Numbered from the stretch's first letter, positions 24,101 through 35,996 are shown. The stretch is DNA of 64,000 bases from Vitrella brassicaformis (GCA_001179505.1 CDMY01000351.1:36517-100516); one strand, 5' to 3'. Notes: generated from the sequence alone by a model not told the origin. Translations and numbers: made by a program.

Positions 24101-27100
24101 GACGACTGAAAGACAGAGGAGAGAGCGAGAGGGACAGATTGTGGGTGCGGAAATGGGTGGTTCGCACGCTACCATTTCCGTGTGTGTCGATGTAGTCGAG
24201 GAGCTTCCCCTCCATCTCAGCTGCTGCTTCCACCTCCTGCATTGCCTTTGCCAGTGCCTGAGGCGCCACAGTGGGACGGCGCTCACCCAGCCCACAGTAG
24301 AACAAACACCTGAACAACGACAAGGGCAGGAAAGAGAGAGACAGAGAATCTTATGGATGGGCAGAGGGACGGAAGCACACACAACACTACATTCACCTGA
24401 GGTAAGGGTTATCTCCCAGCTCAGCGATCATGTCGGCTTCCTGGTAGCTGAGCTCCACCTTCTTGCTCACAATGCCCGCAGCATTCTGCAGCTCGATCGT
24501 GCGGGTCGTTAGCTCCTTGAGGGTCTTCTTCGCCTCGGCCTTGGGCATGGCCGTCGACACCGTCTGTGTTGTAAGCGTGGGCTGCTGCTGGGCGACTGTG
24601 GCAAGAGTCAGAGGAGCGACGGACTTGTGCAGCTGCCAAAGACAGGAGAGATGCACAACGAGTGAGAGTATGCAGACACTGACTTCGTCAGTCATTGTCT
24701 TTGGCGTCTCAGATTACATTGAATTCGAGCCACAAGAGCATCTGGTACAGCTCCTTCAGCAGCCCCAGCTCACGCAACACCCCTCCACCCACCACATGAT
24801 GCGCGTCCTTAAGCTGGCCCTCCCTCTGCCTCACCCCTCTGGGATCAGCCGACACCACCACAGCAGGCTGCAGCATCCCATCCAGCTCCTCAGACTCACC
24901 CTGCCCGCAGTTGGACCGTGCGGCGATGTGCGCCTCCATCCCACTGATGGCCGAGCGGATCGTCTGGATTGCGGGGCGGTAGTGGTGAGCTTCGGCGAGC
25001 AGTGCGGCGGTGACGTGGGCGAGAGAGGCGACGGTGAGGGCATCACGACTGCGGACGGACACCAAAAGCTGACACACATGGAGACAACACATGGAGACAT
25101 GTCTCTACAGATGCGATTGTGTACCTTGCACAGAATTGGCAGGCATTCGCGGAGAGTCTCTGCCCACTGCTGGAGCCCTTTATGCTCGTCGGGTGAGATC
25201 AGAGCCTCTCGCGTCTCATGTCGGCGGCGCATGCGCTCGATACGGAGCAACACGGGACGGCAGAACGCGCGATACGCCTTTGACAAGAACAAAACAGAGA
25301 GAGAAAGAGGGAGGGGGAGAGACTCACGGGTGCGCTCACGGTCTCCTCTGCCACGTACATGGAGGGCCAAGTCTTCCAGGAGGTCTCCGTATTCGCCAAT
25401 AACGAGTGGCGCGATCGTGCCCTCAGTCAGGCGCTTCAGGTACCGGCAGAACACACCAAGCCTCTCCCTCATATGCCCCTCCCCATCTCCCTCCGTCTCC
25501 CCCGTCTCTGTGGAGACGACAACGACTGCCCGAAACAGCCCCAGCAGCATCGCGACTCGTCTCAGCAACGGGGGTGTTGGATCGGCATTGAGGGCCGCAA
25601 GCACATACACATAACGCTGGAAGGGCTTTCTCTGCGCGAAATGAAGGACGCACAAGGGGTGTGTGTGCACGTTGTCGGCTTCTCGATACCAAGAGTGCCT
25701 CAGGTGTCTGCTTGAGGTCTCTGCCGACGATCCAGTTGTGCTGTGGGCTGGGTGAGGTCAGGTGGAGGCACGTGGATGTGACGACGGTCAGTGAGCGGAC
25801 GGGGTCGGTGAGGGCCTCCATGTCGTCCAGCAGGGGACTGTCCATAGCGCCCTCTGCACTCTAACACACAAGACACAATAATGCAACGACAGTGTGCTGC
25901 AGAAGAGCGACAGTTGTTGTTGTCGTGTCTCACCCACCAGATCGGTCAGATCTTCCATCAGCTTCGGTGTTGTCTTGCTGTCGCCCCCTCCCTCCTCTCC
26001 TTCCCCCTCCTCCTCACCTGCATCTCCTTCTCCCTCACCGCTGTCCACTTTCGGTTCGTCTTCGACCTTCCTCTTGTCAAACAGCCCCTGCTCCCTCCCA
26101 TACACAAACGGGTCACTCGCCCACACGTCCGCCTCTCTGTATCGCAGGTACACCAAGAACGGCATGGTGCCCCTCACACACTCGGCACCCACATGTGGCT
26201 CCACGGGCAGCGGAAGAGCGCCCCCGTCCAGCAATGGGGGCGGGGGCGAGTCGCTCCCATGTGCAGGTGGGTGGGACACCTCATCGACCAGCCGCCTCCT
26301 GACTGCGTAGAACATCTTGGCCGCCTCGCCTTTCAGGTCCTCGTGGCTGCCATCGAGCCCCAGAGAGGGGAAGACGGTCGTCATGGCCCTGATGGGTGGG
26401 GGTGAGGGCTGCGGGCGGGTGGTGAGGTCGTGGAGGGCCAGGGCATCGCCCTGCGGAGGGCGCCTGTCAAAGACAATGCCGAGAGAGCAGAGGCGGGTGG
26501 CTGAGCGGAGAAGGCATGGGAGGGGAGCGGGGGATGACGAGCGGTTGGCCTCCATTACTGCAATCGGGTCGAAGAACCGGCCGATGAGATGCACCTGACA
26601 TCCATGGGACTCGTCCACCCCTCCCTCACCTCAGCCATTCCCATCTAGCCCTTCACCCACCTGCAGCGGCACTTTGATATCGTCAGCCCCGCCCTCCTTT
26701 TTCTCAGCCCTTCTCCTCCTGAACGCGGCAATGGCATGTGAGTTGAGGTCGGTGCCCAGGGCCTTCCATCCCTCGGGCGGGCTGGGAGGCGGTGGCGGCG
26801 ATGCCGGCGCAGTGGGGGGCGGGGCATCGGCCTCCTGTCCTGGTTTGGGGGGAGGAGGGGGAGGGTCCTCGGCTGGCGCACACAACACGTCGATTTCCTC
26901 CAAGGGAGGGTCATAGAGATTCCTGCATATGGTGGACACACAGGAAAGTGGTCAGTGTGAGAGAGGTAGGGACGGGGGCAGCACACAGCATGAGCGTACC
27001 TGAGGAGGCATCTGAGCCTCATGCTTTGCAGCAGAGGTGTGAACGCATCCCACTGCTCCAGACCGAATGTGTGCATGAGCAGCGTCAGGTGGACAGACAG

Positions 27101-29118
27101 GGGGAAGGCTTGTGAGGACATCTGCGCAATTTCCACAGCGATCCGCAGCTGCTTCTCTGTCATTTTGGTGGTCTCGTCTTCATTTTCAACTGCTGCAGGG
27201 GCATCTGAGCTCAGCAATCACCAGAGAGACATGTGGTATGTGTGTGTGTGTTAATGTGTGCGTGTGTGGCATCATGCTGATCCATCCATCTCTCTCACCT
27301 TCATTGCTCTCATCGGCTGCTGCAGGTGGCGGAATTGGCTGCCTCAGGTATGCTTCTGCTTTGTCTGCCGCCTCGCTCATCCGACGCATGTGCACCTCCA
27401 CATAAGGCATGATCGCACCCACCAACGTGATCTGCACACAGGCAAACGAGTGCGAGAGCCTCAACTTGCAGGCCTGCCTCCATCTGACACTCACCTGTTT
27501 CTCTTTGACTTCATCTGACGTCAGCCGCTTCCCCGTGTCATCTTGCTGTGCGGGCGGCTGACCTCCCTTGGCTTTGGCCTTTGGCTCGGCTTTCGGGGCG
27601 GCTTTGGCCTTTGCCTTTGCCTTTGGGTCTGGGGGTGCCTGTTTCTCGTCCTCTTCTTCCGCAGGGGGCGTTGCGGGGGACTCCTCAGGCAGCTCGAATG
27701 GCTCTACCTGCGGACAGATATAAAGAAGGTATCATGAAATGATGATCCTTCTTCTGCGTGTGGTTTGGCTCACCGGTTGTGAAGGGGGCATGATCCGGTT
27801 ATCAAAGTGCCCCCCCATCCCCATGCACTCCACCACCCACCCCACCAACCCGTCGCTCATCGCATCGGCCTCCAACTGCTCCACACCCGCAGTGCCGCCA
27901 CCAGTGTCCACACCTTTCTTCGGAGGCGCTTTGGGTGCTGCCTTGCCTTTGGGTGCTGCAGCTGCTGGTGCGGGGGGCGGCTTGTCGTCAGGTAAAGAGG
28001 GAAGGGGGCGGGGAGGGACGAGAGAAAGGATGGACGATATCAGCGCTGGTGTGATACGCGGAAGAAGAAACAACAAAGACGTCTGGCCGCATCGCAGCGG
28101 ATTGGTCATGTGTCACCTTGAGCATCGATTTTGCTGGCCCAGTACATGCCTTTGAGCTTCATTGCCTCCACCTTCTTGTCTCCCATGTCCAGCAGGGCCA
28201 ATGTCTCGGTCGGCACCACCTCATCCCTTTCCTCCAGGCTCCTCAGCCTTTCCACCTCGCTTTTTGCGGTCTCAAGGGTCTTCAGTGCATCGAAAGGCTT
28301 TCCTGACAACAAAGGACAACACTCACATTCAGACATTGCTGTCTACTGTCGCATAATTCTCACCAAGGTTGAGCAGACAGGTTGAGAGAGAGAACGACAT
28401 GCGGAGGCGAATTGGGAGGTACTGTGGGGTCAGGAGTGGAAGGGAGGACGCCATGTGTGCGATGGCGTATGCGAGAAAGGGCGGCGTGAGGTATGGCAAG
28501 TGGTGGACACACAGATAGCGGCAGATACGATCGATCAGAAGACTGGCGTTGTATATCACCTGCACAAGACAACGGAAGGATCGATACCTTAATGCTTAGG
28601 TTAGTGTGCAATGCTACCCAGTACAGCGGCTCCTTCACGTCCTGTGCCTGCTGGCCACATATCCTCAGCACTTCGAACAGGTCCACCAGGCTCCTCCTAA
28701 CATGTCTAACGGCCCCTTCCCTCCCCAGCCACCCCTCCCGCTCAACCACACCCCTGTACCGACAGAACGCCCTCCCAATCAGCAGCGGCAGACACACCTC
28801 CAGCACCCGCCGCCTTTCGCTGTCCTCCTTCTCCCCTGTTGTCTTGGCTGCTGTGGCTAGCGCCTGCTGCAGCACGGTGTCTAGAAGGTGGCTGTACGGC
28901 CGGATGACCGCATGGTAGGCCAGGTGCCAGTCGTTGTGTTCGAGCAGGGCACAGATCAGTGTGAGGAGACGGGAGAGGAAGGGCAGAGGTGCACCGGGAG
29001 CCTTGTGCAGAAGAGCCAATTCGTACGCCTGTCGCAGGGTGCCGCATCGCTCCAGCTGCAGATAGGCATGACACAGCAAACGCCGCTCTGCGGGTAGTGG
29101 TGTGCTTGCAATGCGCAT
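15132..29118 (-). CDS. CFAP54: CFAP54-like ciliary central-pair protein (37 exons, about 3,705 residues)
   Basis: Thirty-seven exons with GT-AG junctions plus one GC-AG junction (exon ending 23569) give 11,118 nt, an exact multiple of three. CFAP54 is a structural protein of the C1d projection of the motile-cilium central pair. The N-terminal part (28,120-29,118) has the family pattern PLYWVAL, IYNASLLIDRICRYL, ASSLPLLTPQYLPIR and a helical arm starting GKPFDALKTLE. A fibronectin-III-like end (VEIRDLTPNAHY, then VFACAY) spans 23,742-23,842. The middle has acidic and Pro-rich inserts (exon 20965-22732). Later come LGHLLWVGRDTEGAGKAWRE (about 19,880), RASILIR joined to IGDFAAAQRLI, and a C-terminal QVLFRWSPATF block. 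The family is about 3,100 residues in humans, so this copy is longer because of inserts. The N end may be incomplete: an upstream ATG at 29245 (MGERGSDS) is in another frame and no clean splice joins it. Confidence 0.8.
18515..18814. other. Assembly gap (300 N) inside a CFAP54 intron
   Basis: Exactly 300 N preceded by a run of about 16 C. The flanking exons (18827-19099 and 18327-18435, minus strand) have matching phase 2 ends, so the gap probably lies wholly in one intron and hides no coding sequence. Its true length is unknown. Confidence 0.9.
23508..23568 (-). other. Candidate GC-AG intron in the CFAP54 gene
   Basis: Between exons 23742-23569 and 23507-23322 there is no GT donor in frame. 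The donor reads ATAG|GCAACC and the acceptor CCCACAG|GC. Both ends are phase 1 and the joined protein reads TIGTYLPL. Confidence 0.6.
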
Positions 29119-29448
29119 GGCTCACTGTGTCTTTGTTCGGAGCGGCGTTTGCAGGAGTCTTTTTCGTCGCTTCGATGACTTGATGTACCTTGAGGTCCAA
29201 ATCGGAGAGGAACACCTCGCTCGAATCACTGCCGCGTTCACCCATGGCGACGCTTTTTTTCGGTATTTGGGCAGGGAACTGGGGGCCAAAAGCTTGCAAG
29301 CCCCCCCGTCTCAGATTCCTGATGGCATTTCTGCGCCCAGCTGCCCGTTTCCAAGCCCATTTCAGTCAGGGGGCCGAGTGACTTCTCTCTGACCGCCAGG
29401 GGCATCGCTTCTCCTTTTACCTTTGTCGCCTTTTCTCTTCCTCTGCAG
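29119..29448. other. Intergenic or 5' region between divergent genes
   Basis: Both strands are open here. The minus strand offers MGERGSDSSEVFLSDLDLK from ATG 29245; the plus strand offers MAHCVFVRSGVCRSLFRRF from about 29117. Either could be a 5' exon of its neighbour, but neither can be spliced cleanly. A good plus-strand acceptor (tcttcctctgcag) ends at 29448. Confidence 0.4.
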
Positions 29449-30475
29449 CTGCACTGGGGGACCGATGGAAATGGAAATGCGGATGGATTGTTGGCAATTC
29501 TGTGGTGCAGTGCGTGGTAGACCTCCTGAGGACCCACTTTGAGGTGAAGCGAACTGATGAAGAACTGATGAAGGAGCTCACGCTGACCTTGCTGTGCGGC
29601 CCCTTGGTGTGGACACGGATGAGTGGCTGCCACTGCAAGTGAAGGCATGCCGAGAAAGCAGCTGCAGCAGCACCGGTCGTTGGCACTTTCATCGTCTTCA
29701 TCACCCCGGGATGCCCGTCATCTGCATTGCTCTCAGAGACTATCGCATTTGGGTGTACTGCGGCACGATGCTCAGCAATCGGCAGGTGCGACATGTGACT
29801 GTGACCCAAGGGGGCTGCTGGGATCAGCCGGAGTACCGCTGTTCACCAGAGCTGCTGTCGTCGCGTCTGCTCGGGGCCTACAGCGGTGGTCTCTTTCCCA
29901 AACAATCGATTGCAGCCATTATGATGCAGCACTCGGACGCGTCGAGAAAGGGCGAGGCATCGGTTGCTGCTTGGGGCCAGCTGTTGTCCGCAGCCGGAGT
30001 ACTGATCCGCCATGGAGCATTCCATGGACGGACACCTGTGGATGCGATTTGGGCATGGGGTGGCAAGAAGACCCGCATATAGCACAAAACTTCTCGAGGC
30101 TGTCGAAAACAAAATTCGAAGTTCGTCACGCTGCAGAAACACGCAGGGTACATCGACGGCCGCTACGAACGATTTCAACTTTATGACCATACCGATTTCG
30201 ACTTTCTAGCCGTGACTCTTTCGCAAACGGCTCAATATCTCTATTTCGTTCCCATGGACAAGCTCAGAGTGCGGAGACTGGTGAACAGCCCTGGACAAAC
30301 AAGGGAATCCATGGCCTCTGCTGTCTTCTTTTATCCCACCGACGTGTTGAAAATACGCGCCGCCAAGCCCATGGGCAAATCGCCTGACCTCTGGACGAAC
30401 CAGTATCTTATCGACGAAGGGGCAGCTGATGGAGGAGTCGCACAGCTGCACGCCATCTTGCAGCCCTACTTGTAA
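29449..30475 (+). pseudogene. Broken gene with two PD-(D/E)XK-like nuclease segments
   Basis: The first part reads GDRWKWKCGWIVGNSVVQCV then DLLRTHFEVKRTDEELMKEL. A one-base frame change near 29,595 leads into a second frame open from 29594 to a TAG at 30080-30082 and on, in the same frame, to a stop at 30473-30475. The first segment has DTDEWLPLQVKA followed by MPVICIALRDYRIWVY. The second has FVTLQKH followed by DFDFLAVTLSQTAQYLYFVP. Both share a polar 'xLQxK' strand followed by a strand ending in aromatic residues, the usual look of PD-(D/E)XK endonuclease cores with a Q-x-K variant. An acceptor at 29448 suggests it once had an upstream exon. The nuclease assignment is by motif only; the two lesions argue for a relic of a mobile or multicopy gene. 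Confidence 0.45.
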
Positions 30476-31429
30476 GTCCAGAGCTAATGATCTTATGTCT
30501 CAAGCATCTTTCTTTTCCTCTTTCCGTTCATCAGACATACGAAGCAATGCAGACAGCTGTTGGAATGCCTTTAAAAGTGAGAGACACAGAGGCTATCGAA
30601 GAGCATATTTCACTCCTCCTTTCTCTCCCTGCGTATCTGCAGGGTTTGTTATGTGTGCGATGAAGTCACGCCATGAGTGGACTATCAGCATCCGTGAAGC
30701 GCATGTTAGCTGTGGCTTGTGTGGGAGCTGATTGCATATATTCGTGGCTTCTTCGATTGATGCTCGGATGTGACGGGCCATCAAGCCCACATGCTTGATG
30801 CTCTTATGTCTGGGGCTCCTCATTCAGCCTCCTTCACTTATCACGTGATGAACAGACCAGTCGAAGCAGACAGCTATACGGCCACACAGCACCGGCTGTG
30901 TGCACCTTGACACCATCTGTTTGCAGTGTATCTGCTGCCTTCGACACATAGGATGTGGTGGAGGGTGCAGCTGCATGCAACCCGCATTCTATATTGCTGT
31001 GGCCGATGACGCCGCGCTGCGTCCTCTGCCCGGCAGCACGGCCTTTCCCGCTGCGTCCTCTGCCCGGCAGCACGGCCTTTCCCACTATGCAGATATGCTT
31101 CCATGTCTACCTCTCTGCTGGCTGCACATGAACAGACACTGCGTGTGGATGGATGGATGGATGGATGCCATGCGGCGGACAGGCCTTCTCTCGTGCCAGA
31201 ACTGATTGAGTTGAATGTCCAATCCATCATCCATCATGTACAAAATCGCTCCCATCGCAACAAGTTATGATGGCAACACTCAAATGTCACAGAAGACAAA
31301 GAGCTTCGCATGCAGCGTATCGGCAGCACAGCGGACCAGTCTTTCTGTCTTCATCGATCAGTCGCCGCTGTGCTCCACATCTGTTTTTGACACACACACA
31401 CACACACACACGTGATAGAGGCCGACGTG
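30476..31429. other. Intergenic region with a direct repeat
   Basis: No gene is supported. The region holds a direct duplication of about 35 bp starting gctgcgtcctctgcccggca, seen at about 31016-31049 and again at about 31050-31083. A GGAT run (about 31147-31165) and a CA run (about 31391-31410) follow. Confidence 0.55.
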
Positions 31430-31852
31430 AGGGGGCGCATGTGATGGATGCCCTCCTTTCTCTGTACCTCCGTTGCCTTTATCCACATCGTCACTCTCAC
31501 ATCCGTACCACATCAGCAACACCACTGTAGTTGGTGTCACCCCCCTTGCCATCCCCCTGCTGCTGTTGTTGCTGCTATTGCTGTTGCTGCTGTACTTGTC
31601 AGTCGAAGACGTACGGCGCCACCCGCGCCAATGTCGCACGCGCCAGCGCCGTTGTCATTGGGAAGCGGTCTTTGAAGGCATCGCTCTCACTCACAGGCGC
31701 CTCGGTCGTCACGACAGTTACATCCGCTGCGGCACACACAAGCGAGAGAGACAACACATATTGGTTCGGCGGATCTGCCTGTCTGCCTGCTTGTCTGTCT
31801 GTCTGTCTGTCTGTCTGTCGGCCTGCTTACCATTGTTGTTGCCCCAGGGGTC
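31430..31852 (-). pseudogene. Decayed 3' end of the F-box-like gene (minus copy)
   Basis: This DNA aligns with the last exons of the plus-strand copy at 38.7-39.1 kb. After the stop at 31853 the frame would go on through DPWGNNNG to a good GTAAGC donor. A next exon of about 165 nt reads TVVTTEAPVSESDAFKDRF up to VFD, then meets TGA where the plus copy reads VFDGQ. Beyond it a CAG-rich stretch also contains TAG. Similarity continues into GAGAGTGACGAT near 31,500. It is therefore former coding sequence. Confidence 0.6.
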
Positions 31853-32943
31853 TTAAATGGAAATCCAGGCCAGGAAGAGATGTCTGTTGTCGGTGAGCAC
31901 CAGCCATCGCATGTCGCCGTCGCCCATGCTCATCGTCATAGTGCATCCCGCCACTGGTGTGTGGGGCGACTGAAGCAGGAGGCCATCCAGGGGGTCGTCA
32001 CCAACATCCCTGAAGAAACAAGAACCGACAGATGACTGACTACCCGCCTCTTGATTGATGGCATTCATTCATTGGTGCGTGTGGCCACCTGTTGAGTCTG
32101 ATTTGTGTGTTGTTGGTCGGGTGAGACTGCTGGAAGTGGTCAAGGATCATCTCCTTGGCAAATGACGACACCGACGCAAAGGTGGCCTCAAACAAGGCCG
32201 CCCATCCGCCGACGCCACCGCCTACGTAGACAACGCGGCTGGCCACCGGCAGGTCATGCTCTAGCCTGTGCTGCTGATACAGATGACCGGCAGGCAGGGG
32301 CGGGTCGACCTCCAGCCGGAAGCCGGGCTCGTCCTTGATCGCCCGCAGCTCACCATCATTCTGCTGGAACAGCTGCAGGCAGCTGCCGTCACTGAAGTGG
32401 ATGTGGAGGCCGACCATCTTGAGCTGCGCCAACACACGGGGAGCCGACACATACGTCTACACACACGACCACACAGACAGAGAGAATGAGGCCCTCTCTC
32501 TCCCCTCCCCGCCCCTCTGTTTGCTGGCTCACCGTCTTGTTTGTGTGTGTGTTGATGTCATCGGATGTGAGGATGACAGGCAGGTCACAGTTGCCGCACT
32601 GCCCCGCCAGCTCAATCACCTCGCCGATCTCATCCCATGGCCCCTCCTCCACCACACACACAGCCGCCAGCAGATCATGTGTGCCGAACTGGTCGTCGTC
32701 GAACCGCAGCAGCTGCACTTGCTGCCCATTCACCGCCCGCCGCAGCCCCGCCTGTGAGCCCAGCGAGTGGCCGAGCCTATCTCTCAGCTGGGCCGCTCCG
32801 AAGAGGTCTTTGAGCCACGTGCAGGTGGCCCTCAACCGCACGACGTCCTCTACGCTGAGCAGCCAGTAGGTGCGGCGGCCGACGAAGATGTACGAGAAGG
32901 GGTGCTGCTGCTGATGATGCTGTTGCTGATGCTGTTGCTGCAT
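31853..32943 (-). CDS. F-box-like protein, minus copy, C-terminally truncated (311 residues)
   Basis: Three exons: 32943-32533, 32456-32089 and 32009-31853, 936 nt. The protein starts with a His/Gln-rich run, then FVGRRTYWLL and VEDVVRLRATCTWLKDLF. This arrangement recalls an F-box helix (a hydrophobic start, then a DLxRLRxTC block). The rest (QVQLLRFDDDQFGTHDLLAA, EGPWDEIGEVIELAGQCGNC) is shared closely with the plus copy at 37,555 but matches no family I know. The frame ends at TAA in AWISI*, where the plus copy reads AWIFITG, so this copy lost about 100 C-terminal residues. If the F-box reading is right it would be a substrate adaptor of an SCF ligase; that is inference. Confidence 0.6.
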
Positions 32944-33107
32944 CTGATGAAGAGATCAGCGGGAGAGAACACGCCGATGAAGAGCGACGATCATGGGAAG
33001 AACATCTACTTGATTTGGCAGATGTTTGCGTGAGGGACTTCGGATCGTCCGAGGGTTTGCAAACCCTCAAACCCGAACCCCGGCCCCACAAGGTCATCGC
33101 GTCACCA

Positions 33108-33832
33108 ATGGTGTGTGGTTTCATAGTTGGTGAGATTATCGTGTTGGGCGGCGTCCTCCTGGCCGCAAACTTCATCCCGGACAAGACAGTGCGGAAGCTG
33201 CTGAAGGGATACGAGGCCTTCGTGACAGGTGACCGAGGGAACACACTGAGACCACCAAGCATGCCATTGGGCCACCATGCACTCGTCTCTGCCTTCGTTT
33301 GGCTGGTCTTCCTTCAGCCATCCAGGAAGAGAACGCCCGTGAGGCTGAGGGCGCCAACCAGGTCGAGGCCACGCAGGAAGGTAGGAGGGCAGAGAGGGGG
33401 CTGCGGTTGGTGGGTCACGCACACCCTTCTGTGTATGGGCTGTTTCCGTTGTGTCTTTCAGAGTCGCAGAAGGGCCAGGGCGAGGCCAACGAGGCCAACG
33501 AGGATGACGAGGAGGAGGGGGAGGAGGAGAACGAGCGGACAGGCCTGCTCACAGGAGGTGAGATGAGATGAGACGGAAGGAATGGCCACTAAGCAAAGGA
33601 ACGCCCCCGTGTCTCTTTGTGTGTGTGTGTGACTCAGAGGCCAATGTGTGGCCCACAGGGGACTCGGAGCACGAGGGACCAGCGACATCAGGTAGGAGGG
33701 CTGCACATAGCCATGATGGGCGTCGGGAGTCCCTTCTCTGCATGAGCTGTCTGTCTTTGATGTGCCTTTCAGAGTCCCAGGAGAATGGACAGACAGACGG
33801 TGAGATGAAAGACCGACCCGATTTCGTGCATG

Positions 33833-33868
<36 letters not shown>

Positions 33869-35498
33869 TGTGTCTGTGTGTAATCTTCAGAGCCTGAGTA
33901 CAGAGAGCTCGTCTTCGTCGACCCGGTCCACTGGCACGACAAGGACATCGAAATGGAGAAGACCATCTAGAAATACAACCAGGAAAAGGTCACCACACCC
34001 AGACAACCGAAGCTCTTCACTCACTTCCCCACCTGTCTTCTACTTTTGTCCATGCGGTCTCTCTCTCCCTCTCCGTGTGTTGTGTGTGTGTGTGCGTGTG
34101 TAGTTGGAGTACTACGCTCGTGCGGAGGAGCGCCGCCTGTGCCTCGAGCGGCAAATCGAGGTGAACCGGTTTGAGATGAATTGGATGTACTGCATAGTCG
34201 ACCGGGAGAACACCGAACTGAAGAACCAGATCATCGACAAGGACCGCAAGATCCGGGAGCTGGAGCAGATGGGCGACGACAAAGCCAAGGTACTGCACTG
34301 CAGACCACAGACGGACGAAGTCGTCTGTATGTCCGTTGGTTTGTGTGGGTGTCTTGTGTCTGTCCACCTTCAGGAATGCAGTCTGCTGCTGCTGCAGAAC
34401 ACTTCACTGGTGCAGGCGGTGGTACGCAATGGATGCATCGACATGAGTGCTCTTCCGCTCACCGACATCGTCTGCCCGTCTGTGTGCCGCAGGGAGAGCT
34501 CCTGTTGCGATCGCAGCCCACAGCCGCGTACACCGACATGGACACAGGCGACATCCCAGGTAGATTCTTTCTCGAGAGAGAGAGACATGGCCCTCTTTCA
34601 CCTCTGTCCTCTGTGTGTAGGGCCCTCGGCTTCAGGTGGCTGTGAGACTGAGAAGGCAAAGAGCGTGTGTGGGAAGGAAGAGGCCGCTACTCAGCTGCAG
34701 GGTGGGCGGCAAAATGGCACGAGGCACTCACTCCTCATTGCTCATTGCTCATGTGTCTCCTTTGTCTGTCTGCTGTGCTGCGTGTCGGCAGCATCGGAGG
34801 CCTTGACAGGGACGGCCGGCACCAAATCCAACAGCACAGGTACGAACACACTGCTAACAACACACACACAAACACACAGCACGAGAGAAAACTGACGGAG
34901 ACCTTTCCAATTCTCTCCTTTTTTGCTTCTCATTGCAGGGCCGATGCGGCCAGCGCCGAGTGAGATCGAGGGCACCGGCCTGGTGCGTCTCAGCGGCAAG
35001 ACGGACTACGTGCAGAGAGGTATGTGCAAAGCTTATAAGAGAGACTCATGTCTCAGCCTGTTTGGTGTACTGTGTGTCGGCAGAGTTTGAGCCATCGACA
35101 GGGGACGGCATCCGGAAGGCCAAGAAAGTCGTCAACGTGGGCGTGACGGCTGACAACAACTGCAACACCAGTACGGACACCCCCACTTCACATCCATAGC
35201 TGACGCCGCGCGTTTCTCCTGCATGTCTCTTGTGTGTCTGTGTGCAGCGGCCAGCGCTTCATCATCCTCGGCCCCATCTGCTGCTGCTGCCCTAGATCAC
35301 ACTGAGGATGAGCAGCGCCAAGGTGTGTGAATGCACAGAGAGTGAGGGCAAGATGGCCAGTCAGTCAGTCATTTCAGTTGTCAGCATCGTGGCTGCTGCG
35401 CTGCCTTGTCTGCAGAGATCACGCCCAAAGCCGAGACCCGCAGCTGCCGCAAGAGGATCTCGAATGTGGGCATGAAGTCGTCACGTGGCCGCGAGTGA
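33108..35498 (+). CDS. Membrane-anchored coiled-coil protein with an in-frame TAG (15 exons)
   Basis: Exons: 33108-33228, 33318-33380, 33462-33557, 33638-33691, 33773-33799, 33891-33988, 34104-34289, 34374-34421, 34493-34559, 34621-34701, 34792-34839, 34939-35019, 35084-35170, 35248-35322 and 35416-35498; total 1,215 nt (404 codons plus stop). The N end has a transmembrane segment (FIVGEIIVLGGVLLAANF). Exons 2-5 are short and symmetric (phase 1 to 1), several beginning Glu-Ser/Ala, with acidic content. Exon 7 is a charged helix (QIEVNRFEMNWMY, KNQIIDKDRKIRELEQMG) that looks like a coiled coil. The tail is basic and Ser-rich. Codon 147 (33968-33970) is TAG within exon 6, yet nine later exons keep frame. 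Splicing from the alternative donor CCG|GTCCAC (about 33922) would also keep frame and skip it. Function is unknown. Confidence 0.6.
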
Positions 35499-35996
35499 CT
35501 ATCAAGACCATGTCTGTGGGATGTGGGTGGTAGTGAGTGTGGTGTGGTGCAGGGAGGGAGAGAGGGGCCGTCGGTCGTATTTTCTCAGTTTGTCTTTGTG
35601 GCCAATTTTGCTCTGTCTGGCTTGGGGCACTGTTCTCTAGGTATAGCTTTGCCCTGCACGGAGCGATAAGATGAGCGTACGAACACGTGTGTCGTGTCGA
35701 GTTGGTCTGTATAACCGACCCGTACGTTGATTGATGCTCATCGATGTATTCATCCATCTGTCTACATCAGTATCTGCTGTCCGTCTGCAATGCACACACA
35801 TGCGTCTATCGAGAGCCATCCATCCACATGCACCCCCCGGCACCCTCACCCACTCCCATCCCCATCCATCCATCCAGACAGACAGACAGACAGAGCACCC
35901 ACCCATGGCTGCGTCTATCTACAACCCTCCCTCTCTCTATCTACAACCCTCCCTCTCTCCCTCCCTCCCCTCTGGCCTCTATCCTACTAGGGCAGT
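35499..35996. other. Intergenic region between convergent genes
   Basis: Contains CCATC/GACA microsatellites (about 35851-35892) and a duplicated 'ctatctacaaccctccctct' (35917-35936 and 35937-35956). No gene is seen. Confidence 0.55.

Noticed and set aside
32777-33262. Minus-strand frame overlapping the start of the coiled-coil gene
   Set aside because: It is an antisense reading of the F-box-like first exon and the membrane exon; no independent evidence.
35881-35892. CRISPR-like array from evenly repeated short units
   Set aside because: The units are 4-bp microsatellites without spacers, and the genome is eukaryotic.
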